The notes below the pieces were generated by a model. The model made no database searches. It was not told where the DNA came from and worked only from the letters and a program-made list of their open reading frames with translations. A stretch of 34,572 bases of DNA from Acidobacteriaceae bacterium (GTDB taxonomy: Bacteria > Acidobacteriota > Terriglobia > Terriglobales > Acidobacteriaceae), in the NCBI GenBank assembly GCA_003140785.1, contig PLKY01000255.1, positions 1 through 34,572 of the forward strand, given 5' to 3'. Shown piece by piece: positions 7,034 through 14,386 of the stretch. Numbering within the stretch: the first letter of the stretch is position 1; each line of letters opens with the position of its first letter. The position numbers were made by a program, and so were the translations under genes.

Positions 7034-8350
7034 ATGAGCCTTCCCTTTCGCATCCACACTTCGTTCGCCGCTCTGCTTATCCTGCCTTGCATCTCCGCCA
7101 TCGCCGCCGATTCGCCGAATCACCCGGTCCTCACCGGCCAGTCCGCATTCACCGACGCGCTTCATGAGTCGCCGGGCACGCGCCGTCATGTCACGGTAGG
7201 CGATCTGCCTGCGCCCGCGCCCGCGCAATCGGTGGACAACGGTCCGACGGTAGTAGCGCGCCCTGCCAACGCCTGGCCCATTGCGCCCAAGGGCTTCAAA
7301 GTGGACATGTATGCCACCGGCCTCGACAATCCGCGCCTCCTTCGCGTCGCGCCTAACGGCGACCTGTTTCTCGCCGAAAGCGAAACAGGCAAAATCAAAG
7401 TTTTTCGCGGCGTGGGAGCGGACGGCAAACCGCAGCAGACCTCAGTCTTCGCAACTGGTCTGCATCAACCCTTCGGCATCGCGTTCTATCCCGCAGGCCC
7501 GAATCCGCAATGGATCTACATCGGCGACACCGACGCTATCGTGCGCTTCCCTTACAAGAACGGCGATTTGAAAGCGACCGCTGGCCCAACGCAGTTGGCC
7601 GAGCTCCCCGGTGGCGGACGCCTGCGTGGCGGCGGCCATTGGACCCGCGACGTCATCTTCTCCAAAGACGGAACGAAGCTCTTCGCGTCGGTCGGATCGC
7701 ACTCCAACGTCGATGACAGCGACACGCACCCCGAGGAATTTCACCGCGCCGACGTGCTCGAGTTCACGCCCGAGGGCAAGTTCATCAAGGTCTACGCATG
7801 GGGCATTCGCAACTGCGTGGGAGAAGCCATCAATCCCATCACTGGCGAGCTCTGGTGCTCCACCAACGAGCGCGACGGCCTCGGCAACAATCTCGTGCCC
7901 GACTACGTGACGCATGTGCAGGAGGGCGGCTTCTACGGCTGGCCGTGGTACTACATGGGCGGCCATCAAGACCCGCGCCACGTCGGAAAGCACCCCGAGC
8001 TGCAGTCCAGGGTCATCACGCCGGACATCCTGCTCAACCCGCACTTCGCGTCGCTCGAAATGTTTTTCTATTCCGGCTTGCAGTTCCCCGCCGAATTCAA
8101 GGGCGACGGCTTCGCCTGCGAACACGGCTCATGGAACCGCGCCCAGCGCTCTGGCTACGAGTGCATCCGCCTGCCCATGCACAACGGCCAGGCGACAGGA
8201 GAGTATGAAGACTTCCTCACCGGTTTCGTTCTACCCGATGGCAGTGTGTGGGGCCGCCCGGTCGGCGTAGCGCAAGCAGCCGATGGCTCGCTCTTCGTAA
8301 GCGACGACGGGTCCCACACCATCTGGCACGTCAGCTACGTTGGCAAGTGA
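7034..8350 (+). CDS. Secreted PQQ-dependent sugar (sorbosone-type) dehydrogenase
   Basis: This encodes 438 residues from the ATG at 7034, with GAGAGGT just upstream. A TTG at 7022 is an alternative but overlaps that site. A signal peptide covers about residues 1-22 (ending ISAIAA). The rest is a six-bladed beta-propeller of the GSDH/sorbosone dehydrogenase family. The sequence shows GLDNPRLLRVAPNGDLFLAE, the loop RLRGGGHWTRD with the conserved His, and GIRNCVGEAINP. Further on lie STNERDGLG and GGFYGWPWYYMGG. Family members oxidise aldoses or related sugars in the periplasm and pass electrons to the respiratory chain. Substrate cannot be told from sequence. It stands alone in its transcript and is convergent with the SDR gene, overlapping it by 20 bases. 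Confidence 0.88.
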   Translation: MSLPFRIHTSFAALLILPCISAIAADSPNHPVLTGQSAFTDALHESPGTRRHVTVGDLPAPAPAQSVDNGPTVVARPANAWPIAPKGFKVDMYATGLDNPRLLRVAPNGDLFLAESETGKIKVFRGVGADGKPQQTSVFATGLHQPFGIAFYPAGPNPQWIYIGDTDAIVRFPYKNGDLKATAGPTQLAELPGGGRLRGGGHWTRDVIFSKDGTKLFASVGSHSNVDDSDTHPEEFHRADVLEFTPEGKFIKVYAWGIRNCVGEAINPITGELWCSTNERDGLGNNLVPDYVTHVQEGGFYGWPWYYMGGHQDPRHVGKHPELQSRVITPDILLNPHFASLEMFFYSGLQFPAEFKGDGFACEHGSWNRAQRSGYECIRLPMHNGQATGEYEDFLTGFVLPDGSVWGRPVGVAQAADGSLFVSDDGSHTIWHVSYVGK

Positions 8351-9356
8351 CGCCGCCCTCGCCATCCCAGGTCTGAGCCGCCTCAGCGAAAGACCTGGGA
8401 AACGTCCGCTGTCTGGCAGCTTTCGAAAGCACACCAAAACTTACCCCCGTCAGTTGCTCCGATTCGTCCCACAGCCGGCGCGCCACAACGCCATCCTGGG
8501 CTGCCTTCGGAATCGGAACGGCAACCGGGTAGCCCTTCAGTTCGAAAAAGCGGTCGGGGCCGTAGTACCCGCCCGGCGTGACATCCGGTCCGACTGCGGC
8601 CATCAGAGTCGGCAGCGCGCCGTGCGCTGCGTCCTGCGAGGCGATCGGAGTCAGAATGCTTGTAATCAGCCCCATAAAACCGCCCTTGATCGTCACCTGC
8701 AGGTTCGTGATGGCATAGCCGGGATGCGCCGCCGTGCAGATGATCGGTGATCCGGCGGCCGTCAGTCGCCTCTGCAGCTCGAACGCAAAAATCGAGTCGG
8801 CGAGTTTAGCTTGCGCGTAGGCCTGCCACATCGGCTTGTAGACGCGCTCGCTCTGCAGGTTGTCGAAGTCGATCTTCGCCCGTTTGGTTACCGAACTGGA
8901 AACAACCACCACGCGGGAACCGGGCTGTGATTTGATCGACGGCAGCAACAGCGCCGTCAGCGCAAACGGCCCAAGATAATTCGTCGCAAATTGACGCTCC
9001 CAGCCGTCCACGGTAATCTCGCGGGTCGGCAGCGCCATCACGCCCGCATTGTTAATCAGCAGATCGAGAGATTGGCCGGGAAAGCGATCGATGTAGCGCG
9101 CGGCAAACGAACGAACCGATTTCTGGTCGGCCAGGTCGACAATCTCTGAAGCGAGTTTTGCATTGGGAACTTCGGCACGAATGCGCGCGATGGCCCCATC
9201 GGCCTTTTCTTTGGTGCGCGCAGGAAGGATCACCTCCGCGCCCTTGCGCGCCAACTCGAGAGCGGCATGAAAGCCGATGCCGCTATTGGCCCCCGTGATC
9301 ACGACGCGGCGTCCCTGCTGCGAGGATATGTTTTTGGCAGTCCAAATAGTCTTCAT
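8331..9356 (-). CDS. Short-chain dehydrogenase/reductase
   Basis: This encodes 341 residues of a classical SDR with a Rossmann fold. The cofactor motif TGANSGIG is at residues 21-28, NNAG at 102-105, and the catalytic pair Tyr180/Lys184 (YAQAK) follows a Ser run near 153-155. The subfamily resembles retinol dehydrogenase/protochlorophyllide-reductase-like SDRs of about 300 residues. The protein is longer than usual at the C-terminus. Residues about 319-331 are encoded by the palindromic repeat at 8366-8399, so the natural tail may have been replaced. It is divergent from an HxlR-family regulator, a common pairing in which the regulator controls the oxidoreductase. Substrate unknown. Confidence 0.9.
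   Translation of the reverse strand: MKTIWTAKNISSQQGRRVVITGANSGIGFHAALELARKGAEVILPARTKEKADGAIARIRAEVPNAKLASEIVDLADQKSVRSFAARYIDRFPGQSLDLLINNAGVMALPTREITVDGWERQFATNYLGPFALTALLLPSIKSQPGSRVVVVSSSVTKRAKIDFDNLQSERVYKPMWQAYAQAKLADSIFAFELQRRLTAAGSPIICTAAHPGYAITNLQVTIKGGFMGLITSILTPIASQDAAHGALPTLMAAVGPDVTPGGYYGPDRFFELKGYPVAVPIPKAAQDGVVARRLWDESEQLTGVSFGVLSKAARQRTFPRSFAEAAQTWDGEGGVTCQRS
8366..8399. repeat. CCCAGGTCT palindrome (dispersed repeat copy 1)
   Basis: CCCAGGTCT (8366-8374) pairs with AGACCTGGG (8391-8399) around a second nested pair, CTGAG/CTCAG (8373-8377 with 8382-8386). It lies 15 bases after the stop of the sugar dehydrogenase and inside the SDR coding sequence. The arms match the outer stem at 33296-33360. 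Confidence 0.8.
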
Positions 9357-9376
9357 GAGAGTAGTATTTCCCCATT

Positions 9377-9384
9377 AGTATACT
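9377..9384. promoter_or_regulatory. Palindromic -10/operator candidate between SDR and HxlR genes
   Basis: The 74-base divergent spacer contains the perfect palindrome AGTATACT, which supplies a near-consensus -10 (TATACT) on either strand. For the SDR gene it would give a leader of only about 14 bases. HxlR proteins bind palindromic sites near such promoters, so this is a plausible operator. No good -35 box is evident. Confidence 0.35.
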
Positions 9385-9430
9385 TTTGCAATAAGGCACC
9401 TTTCTGTTCTGTACTTACCTTGAGGTTACA

Positions 9431-9832
9431 ATGAAAAGCAAAAAGATCGATTGGGACAAAGCGAAGCAGCTTTGCGAAGGATTGACCGAAGAGCAGGACG
9501 CACTGACTCGCGAACTGGTTTCTCGCATCGCGGACAAATGGTCGCTGTGGACCATGGCGGTGCTGGCCGAGGCGGGAGCGGCGCTGCGCTTCTCCCGCGT
9601 GATGGAACACGTGGAAGGGATCAGCCAAAAGTCCCTAACCAAGACGCTGCGAGGACTGGAGCGCGACGGTCTGGTGACCCGAAAAGTCTTTGCTGAGGTG
9701 CCTCCGCGCGTCGAGTACGAAATCACCGATTTTGGCATGGAATTGCTGGATCAGGTCGCGCCGCTCTGGGCTTGGGTCGCCCAGAGCGTCAACATGTTTC
9801 AGCACGCGCGTACAAAGTTCGATCGAGGGTGA
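9431..9832 (+). CDS. HxlR-family winged-helix transcriptional regulator
   Basis: This encodes 133 residues from an ATG with GAGG five bases upstream. The sequence has the HxlR pattern: DKWSLWTMAVLAE, then RFSRVMEHVEGISQKSLTKT for the recognition helix. The wing signature EVPPRVEYEITDFG follows, then a C-terminal dimerisation helix with WAWVAQSV. The usual conserved Cys near the N-terminus is present as LCEGL (residue 15), so a thiol-based or electrophile signal is possible but not shown. It is transcribed divergently from the SDR, which is its likely target. Confidence 0.92.
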   Translation: MKSKKIDWDKAKQLCEGLTEEQDALTRELVSRIADKWSLWTMAVLAEAGAALRFSRVMEHVEGISQKSLTKTLRGLERDGLVTRKVFAEVPPRVEYEITDFGMELLDQVAPLWAWVAQSVNMFQHARTKFDRG

Positions 9833-9845
9833 TAATCAGCTTGTG

Positions 9846-9895
9846 CCCAGGACATCGTCCGATCTGCTGAGTACGACCCTGGGTGTTACGCACCC
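9846..9895. other. Alternative hairpins between convergent HxlR and GH5 genes
   Basis: CCCAGG (9846-9851) can pair with CCTGGG (9878-9883), and GGGTG (9881-9885) can pair with CACCC (9891-9895) around TTACG. The two stems share bases and are mutually exclusive. Neither is followed by a T-run. They may work as a weak bidirectional end signal for both genes. Confidence 0.4.
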
Positions 9896-9908
9896 GGCTC
9901 AACCAACC

Positions 9909-11045
9909 TTACTTCTTCAGCCCAAGCGCCTCCACCGTATCCGGATCGACGACCGACTTCCCGCTCGCATCCTTCACGGCCACGCCAAAACCGTTGTGGT
10001 AATCCCACATTGCCCAGCCGATGCCATTGGCTTCAAGCGCCGTGCGCACATCGTGCAGCCACGCCAGCCGCGATGTAGGCGCCGTCACTTCGCGATAAGC
10101 GCCGAATTCGTTGCAGATCAATGGCACATTGTTCTCATGCGCCCACGCTGCAGCCTCGTCAGTCAGCAGCCGAATGCGATGCGCATCCCAGTGATCGAGC
10201 CAGTAATTCTCCAGCTTGTAGCGATCGGCTAGATCGGGAACCTGCTTCACCAATTCCTGCATGGAATCCTCAGTCGGCGGATACGGAATGCCATGCTCGT
10301 AAATCCAGTAAGGCGCGCCCCATGCCGCGCCCTGGTGTGTAAACTCGTGTGGATCGTAGAAGTGGAAGTTGTAGATCACGTTGCCATCGGGCAAAGGATG
10401 CTGCGTGAGCAGATCCACAATGTCGGAATAATTCGGGCCCGTCGCGATGATTGTGTGGCGCGGCGCTGCTTCACGAATCGCCGCAGCCACGCGCGCCTGC
10501 ATACCCGCCCAGCGATACGGATCGTTCTCTTCCGGCTCATTCATGATCTCGAAAAAGACGCGCTCCGGGTCGCGATTGGCATAGTGGGCCGCAAGTCTGC
10601 GCCATAGCTGAACAAGCCGATCCACCGATGTGTTGTTGCTGCGAATGCCCTGCTTGTATCCCTCTTCAGGGTGCAGATCGACCTGCACCGCCATCCCATC
10701 AGCAAGAATCATATCGAGCGCGCGATCGAGCCGCGCCATGAATTCGGCATTCAAGCCATCCACACCGCGTGGATACTGTTCGAGCGGCGTTGCGTCAACG
10801 CTCAGGCGCACATTGTCGAAGCCCAACTTCGCGATGATCGCGATGTCTTCCGGCGTGGTCTCGGTGTCGGTGTGGTGCGCGGAGTAGTCCTGCGCATTCT
10901 GCGAGAACCAGTGCGAAACGTTGATGCCGCGCTTCAGATGCTGCGCACGGGCAAAGGCTGTCTTCAGATCGGCTTCATGATTCTGCGCAGAAGCCGGAAG
11001 GACGAAGGCAAGAACGACGATCAGCCAACGAAGGTGAATACACAC
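9909..11045 (-). CDS. Secreted glycoside hydrolase family 5 (cellulase-like)
   Basis: This encodes 378 residues. The start is a GTG with GAGGAG eight bases upstream. The signal peptide spans residues 1-20 (ending LPASA). The TIM-barrel GH5 core shows RLSVD near 80, the acid/base glutamate in FEIMNEPE (Glu170), a HFYDPHEFTHQG loop near 228-239 and the nucleophile in ICNEFG (Glu313). GH5 enzymes retain configuration and cut beta-linked glucans or mannans; the exact substrate is not readable. There is no carbohydrate-binding module. It is a single gene, convergent with the HxlR regulator and downstream of the M23 peptidase terminator, so it should have its own promoter within 11046-11145. Confidence 0.93.
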   Translation of the reverse strand: MCIHLRWLIVVLAFVLPASAQNHEADLKTAFARAQHLKRGINVSHWFSQNAQDYSAHHTDTETTPEDIAIIAKLGFDNVRLSVDATPLEQYPRGVDGLNAEFMARLDRALDMILADGMAVQVDLHPEEGYKQGIRSNNTSVDRLVQLWRRLAAHYANRDPERVFFEIMNEPEENDPYRWAGMQARVAAAIREAAPRHTIIATGPNYSDIVDLLTQHPLPDGNVIYNFHFYDPHEFTHQGAAWGAPYWIYEHGIPYPPTEDSMQELVKQVPDLADRYKLENYWLDHWDAHRIRLLTDEAAAWAHENNVPLICNEFGAYREVTAPTSRLAWLHDVRTALEANGIGWAMWDYHNGFGVAVKDASGKSVVDPDTVEALGLKK

Positions 11046-11145
11046 GGCAGAGTCTCCTCGGAAGGGTCAAAAAACGCCCGGGGTAACGATACCACCATCA
11101 CGTGAGACAGACTCTGAATAAGATCAGCGCGCTAACTTGAACAGC

Positions 11146-11171
11146 AAAAAGCGGCCCGCTCGGGAGCCGCT
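11146..11171 (-). terminator. Rho-independent terminator after the M23 peptidase gene
   Basis: Read on the minus strand, AGCGGC (11166-11171) pairs with GCCGCT (11150-11155) and is followed by a run of five T (11146-11150). It begins 25 bases after the stop of the peptidase gene. Confidence 0.75.
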
Positions 11172-11195
11172 CTTTGAAAAGCCAACGCTCGCGGT

Positions 11196-12167
11196 CTATC
11201 GGCCGCCGCTGGCAACCGAGATGTTGTTGAGCTCCGCCTGAGCGTAGGTAGTGCGCAGATACTTGTGCGGATTGACAGGCACGTTGTGCACCCGCACTTC
11301 GTAATGGAGATGCGGTCCGGTCGCTCGGCCAGATTGACCCACATAGCCAATGACCTCGCCGCGCGTGACGTGCTGTCCCGGCAGCACCGCAATTGCGGAG
11401 AGATGACCATAAACGGTGCTTAATTCATGGCCGTGATTGAGAACGATTTCTCTGCCATAACCGGAGACCGTCGAGGCCCCGGTGACTTCTCCATCGGCGG
11501 TCGCGCGTACCGGCGTGCCATACGGCGCATCGATATCGATGCCGGAATGGAAGGCGCCTTCGCCGTTGAACGGATCTTCGCGCTCGCCAAAGCTTGAAGC
11601 AACACGGCCCTCAATCGGCCAGAGCGAAGGTGCATCGGCAAGTTGTGTCCAATCGCCGGTGTAGGCAGGCGACAAGCCGCCTTCGAGGGCGCGTGTCAAG
11701 CGGCCGGACATCGCCTGCTCCCGCAGCGCATAGAACTGATCGATGGAAAGCTTGACTGCCTGCTGATTCACCTCGTCACTGAGGGCCAGGCTCTGCGGCG
11801 TGGGCGCCGTGACAGGATTGGCTGCCTGCTGTGCGGCATTGAGCTTGTTTTGCCGCAGGCCATAGAGCGTGGTCACCTCACTCGCCAATGCGCCGAGCGA
11901 GGCCACCTGCACATCGCGATCATGCGCGATCTGCGCCATCTGCTTGTAATTTTTTCGGAGGGTTTCGCGCTCCTGGCGCACCTGGTTGAAGCTCTCGGTC
12001 TTGAGCAGCATGCGTGTATAAGAGCCGGCCAGCCCGACGATCGTGAATGCGCCTACCAGCGCGGCCGCGACGAAGCCATACACGTAGTGCAAGGGCAGCG
12101 GAATCTTCCGCACCCGACCATCTTCATCTCTGGCAACGAAAAGAATGTAATAGCGCTTGCGCAGCAT
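11196..12167 (-). CDS. Membrane-anchored M23 family (lysostaphin-type) metallopeptidase
   Basis: This encodes 323 residues. A short basic N-terminal part and one hydrophobic helix (about 29-50) anchor the protein. A coiled-coil-like region (about 55-110) follows. The zinc peptidase domain lies at about 183-305. It has HSGIDIDAPYG with zinc ligands His207 and Asp211, YGHLS with His255, and GPHLHYE with His286 and His288, so all catalytic positions are present. Such enzymes cleave peptidoglycan cross-bridges during growth or division. The coiled coil plus M23 arrangement is typical of envelope-anchored family members. It ends in a terminator and is divergent from thiL. Confidence 0.93.
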   Translation of the reverse strand: MLRKRYYILFVARDEDGRVRKIPLPLHYVYGFVAAALVGAFTIVGLAGSYTRMLLKTESFNQVRQERETLRKNYKQMAQIAHDRDVQVASLGALASEVTTLYGLRQNKLNAAQQAANPVTAPTPQSLALSDEVNQQAVKLSIDQFYALREQAMSGRLTRALEGGLSPAYTGDWTQLADAPSLWPIEGRVASSFGEREDPFNGEGAFHSGIDIDAPYGTPVRATADGEVTGASTVSGYGREIVLNHGHELSTVYGHLSAIAVLPGQHVTRGEVIGYVGQSGRATGPHLHYEVRVHNVPVNPHKYLRTTYAQAELNNISVASGGR

Positions 12168-12305
12168 AATCTTCTCTCATTCCCGCATCTGGGGAAGGCT
12201 GCAATTCGCCACATAGCAATCGAACAGCGAAAGGCGATAAGGTTCCTTGGGGGAGACCACGAAACCGATGAAAAGCCCCTGCGTGGGGGCGATTTCCAGG
12301 ACGTT

Positions 12306-12331
12306 CGGACCAGCCTAACAAAGCTGGTCCG
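12306..12331. other. Strong hairpin in the M23/thiL divergent spacer
   Basis: CGGACCAGC (12306-12314) pairs perfectly with GCTGGTCCG (12323-12331) around an 8-base loop. There is no T-run on either side, so a terminator is unlikely. On the minus strand it would lie in the leader of the peptidase gene, and on the plus strand upstream of thiL. It could be an operator or a leader structure. Confidence 0.5.
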
Positions 12332-12450
12332 CAGGGTCAACGAAATCTGACCAGATTCCATCTTCTCACGCGCCAACAGTCCCCTATCGCAGCCCTCCTT
12401 TGGTTTCTTCTAGCAGCGATCAGGCGGCCAGTTGCCCTATTCTCATAAAG

Positions 12451-13488
12451 ATGCGCAATAGCCAAGAGCCTTTTGCTGCAAAACACCCGCCCGGTGAGCG
12501 GGCTCTGATCCAGCGGATCCGCAGCCGGGTTGCCGGCAAAGCATACGCTGGGCTCACTTTAGGAATCGGCGACGACTGTGCATTGCTGGAGCCGAAACCG
12601 GGCGAGCAAATCGCTGTAACGACCGATCTCTCGATCGCTGGCCGTCACTTTTTGTTAGAGTGGCATCCGCCCGAAGTGGTTGGTCACAGAACACTCGCAC
12701 GCGGTCTCAGCGATCTGGCGGCAATGGGAGCGCGCCCACTCGCTGCCTTTCTTTCCTTAGGGTTGCCGTTCGAGTTGACGGAGGCAAAAGGACGCAAAAA
12801 AGCATGGATTGACTGTTTCTTTGAGGGCTTTCTGGCCCTGGCCAAAACCCACAAGACCCCATTGGCGGGCGGCGATTTGGCCGAATCCCCCATCGTTCTG
12901 GCAGACATCGTGTTGGTCGGAGCCGTGCCCAAAGGACGTGCTCTGTTGCGGTCTGGAGCGCACGCCGGGGACCTGCTCTACGTTACGGGAGCCCTCGGAG
13001 GGGCTGCGGCTGGCTTGGCGGAGTTAAACAAGCTCGCGGCAAGATCGGGAAACCGGGTGGGGCTCCCGACTTTGCCAAAAAAGATGCACAACTCGCTTGC
13101 TGCTCACTTGTATCCGCAGCCACGGATCGCGCAGGGATTATGGCTCCAACGCCGGGGGCTGGCGAGTGCCGCGATCGATTTAAGCGACGGGCTCTCGACG
13201 GACCTGGCCCACCTCTGCGAGGAATCTGAAGTCGCGGCCGAGATCGATGCATCTCTCTTGCCGGTTAATCCCAACGCCACTCTCAAACAGGCACTGCATG
13301 GCGGCGAAGACTATGAGCTTCTGTTTGCCGCATCGCCAATGGCACGCATTCCAAGGATCATTGCCGGTGTCGCTGTCAACCGGATCGGACGAGTGACTCG
13401 CCGCAGCGTGCGTCTGCCCGACATCACGATCTGCAGCAACGGTGGAGTGGCATCACTCGAATCGAAAGGTTGGCAGCATTTCCAATGA
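12451..13488 (+). CDS. thiL: Thiamine-monophosphate kinase
   Basis: This encodes 345 residues from the ATG at 12451, chosen because the family starts shortly before the GER-L-I motif; a TTG at 12400 is possible but adds 17 unlikely residues. ThiL phosphorylates thiamine monophosphate to the active diphosphate using ATP and magnesium. Visible family motifs are LGIGDDCALLEP, VTTDLSIAGRHF, LARGLSDLAAMGARP, AGGDLAESP, AIDLSDGLSTDLAHL and HGGEDYELLF. Together these form the ATP/Mg site of the AIR-synthase-like fold shared with HypE further right. No other thiamine genes are nearby. A TPP riboswitch was looked for upstream and not found. Confidence 0.95.
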   Translation: MRNSQEPFAAKHPPGERALIQRIRSRVAGKAYAGLTLGIGDDCALLEPKPGEQIAVTTDLSIAGRHFLLEWHPPEVVGHRTLARGLSDLAAMGARPLAAFLSLGLPFELTEAKGRKKAWIDCFFEGFLALAKTHKTPLAGGDLAESPIVLADIVLVGAVPKGRALLRSGAHAGDLLYVTGALGGAAAGLAELNKLAARSGNRVGLPTLPKKMHNSLAAHLYPQPRIAQGLWLQRRGLASAAIDLSDGLSTDLAHLCEESEVAAEIDASLLPVNPNATLKQALHGGEDYELLFAASPMARIPRIIAGVAVNRIGRVTRRSVRLPDITICSNGGVASLESKGWQHFQ

Positions 13489-13509
13489 ACTGTGCTTCGA
13501 GGCCCTTCA

Positions 13510-13527
13510 TTTCACGCAGGCGTGAAA
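13510..13527. terminator. Hairpin between convergent thiL and oxidoreductase genes
   Basis: TTTCACGC (13510-13517) pairs with GCGTGAAA (13520-13527), flanked by GGCC on both sides that could extend it with a bulge. It lies 21 bases after the thiL stop and 33 bases beyond the stop of the opposing gene. There is no clear T-run, so a bidirectional terminator is only likely, not certain. Confidence 0.4.
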
Positions 13528-13559
13528 GGCCGAGTTCCGGGCTCGGATAGGTTAATCGC

Positions 13560-14186
13560 CTAATATGCCACGGTGAATTGCTGACGCACATGGGTCGGGT
13601 TCTCCAGTTCATCCACCAGTGCGATCGCATAATCCTCAGCCGAGATGCGGCTCTCGCCCTTGTCGTCGGTCAGGAGCCTCGTCCCACCCAGACGGAACTT
13701 TCCTGTGCGTTCTCCCGGCTGAATGACGGCTGCGGGGCTCAGATAGCTCCAATCGAGGGTCGATTCGTTCAGGACCGGCAAGACGTCGCGATGTGCGAGA
13801 GCAATGGCCTTGAATGCTTCAGGAAAATTCGGAGTATCGACCAACTGTACACCCGGCGCGACTTCGAGGCTGCCTGCGCCGCCGACGAAGATGAGCCGTT
13901 TCACACCTGCCTGCTTCATACCCGCGACCAATGACCGGGTTGCTTTGACAATCGCTTCTTCATGCCCCTGCGGCGGCGCATATGCGCTGATTACCGCATC
14001 TGCGGCCTTTATTGTCGAGGCCACGGTGGACTCGTCCATGACGTCGCCTTCCAATGCCCTCACACCGGCGGCGGTGATCTTTTCGGGATTGCGAACCACT
14101 GCGGTCACGTCATGCCCGCGGTCCACGAGTTCCTGCAAGACGCGCGAACCGATCATGCCAGAGGCCCCAAACAAAACAACCTTCAT
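13560..14186 (-). CDS. NAD(P)-binding oxidoreductase (NmrA/YwnB-like)
   Basis: This encodes 208 residues from the ATG at 14186, with AGGAGA seven bases upstream; longer starts lack support. The N-terminus MKVVLFGASGMIGSRV carries the GxxGxxG dinucleotide-binding motif of atypical SDRs. Further on are VTAVVRNPEK, a DVMDES turn and LIFVGGAGSLEV. The C-terminal part ends in the ISAEDYAIALVDELENP helix typical of this family. Members bind NAD(P)H and act as reductases or redox sensors on unknown substrates. It is convergent with thiL and divergent from gltX, with about 200 bases between. Confidence 0.9.
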   Translation of the reverse strand: MKVVLFGASGMIGSRVLQELVDRGHDVTAVVRNPEKITAAGVRALEGDVMDESTVASTIKAADAVISAYAPPQGHEEAIVKATRSLVAGMKQAGVKRLIFVGGAGSLEVAPGVQLVDTPNFPEAFKAIALAHRDVLPVLNESTLDWSYLSPAAVIQPGERTGKFRLGGTRLLTDDKGESRISAEDYAIALVDELENPTHVRQQFTVAY

Positions 14187-14386
14187 CTTTATCTCTCCTG
14201 TCAGATGAGATGTCTGGCACGAAGGGAAAGAACCAGAATGTGAGTAACACAAGAATCTGCGCAGCACGAAGGGGAATAGAGTGTTGAACCGTGCTGATGC
14301 GGAGCCCGGCTAGTTACACGAGAGGAACGATCCCCGCGCAACCCCATGGACGGTCGCGCGCTTCAAGCGGCTATGATCAGGGTGTC

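Noticed and set aside
12168..12450. Possible thiamine (TPP) riboswitch before thiL
   Set aside because: I could not find the conserved CUGAGA core or the paired arms in the expected order. The hairpin at 12306 is a different structure.
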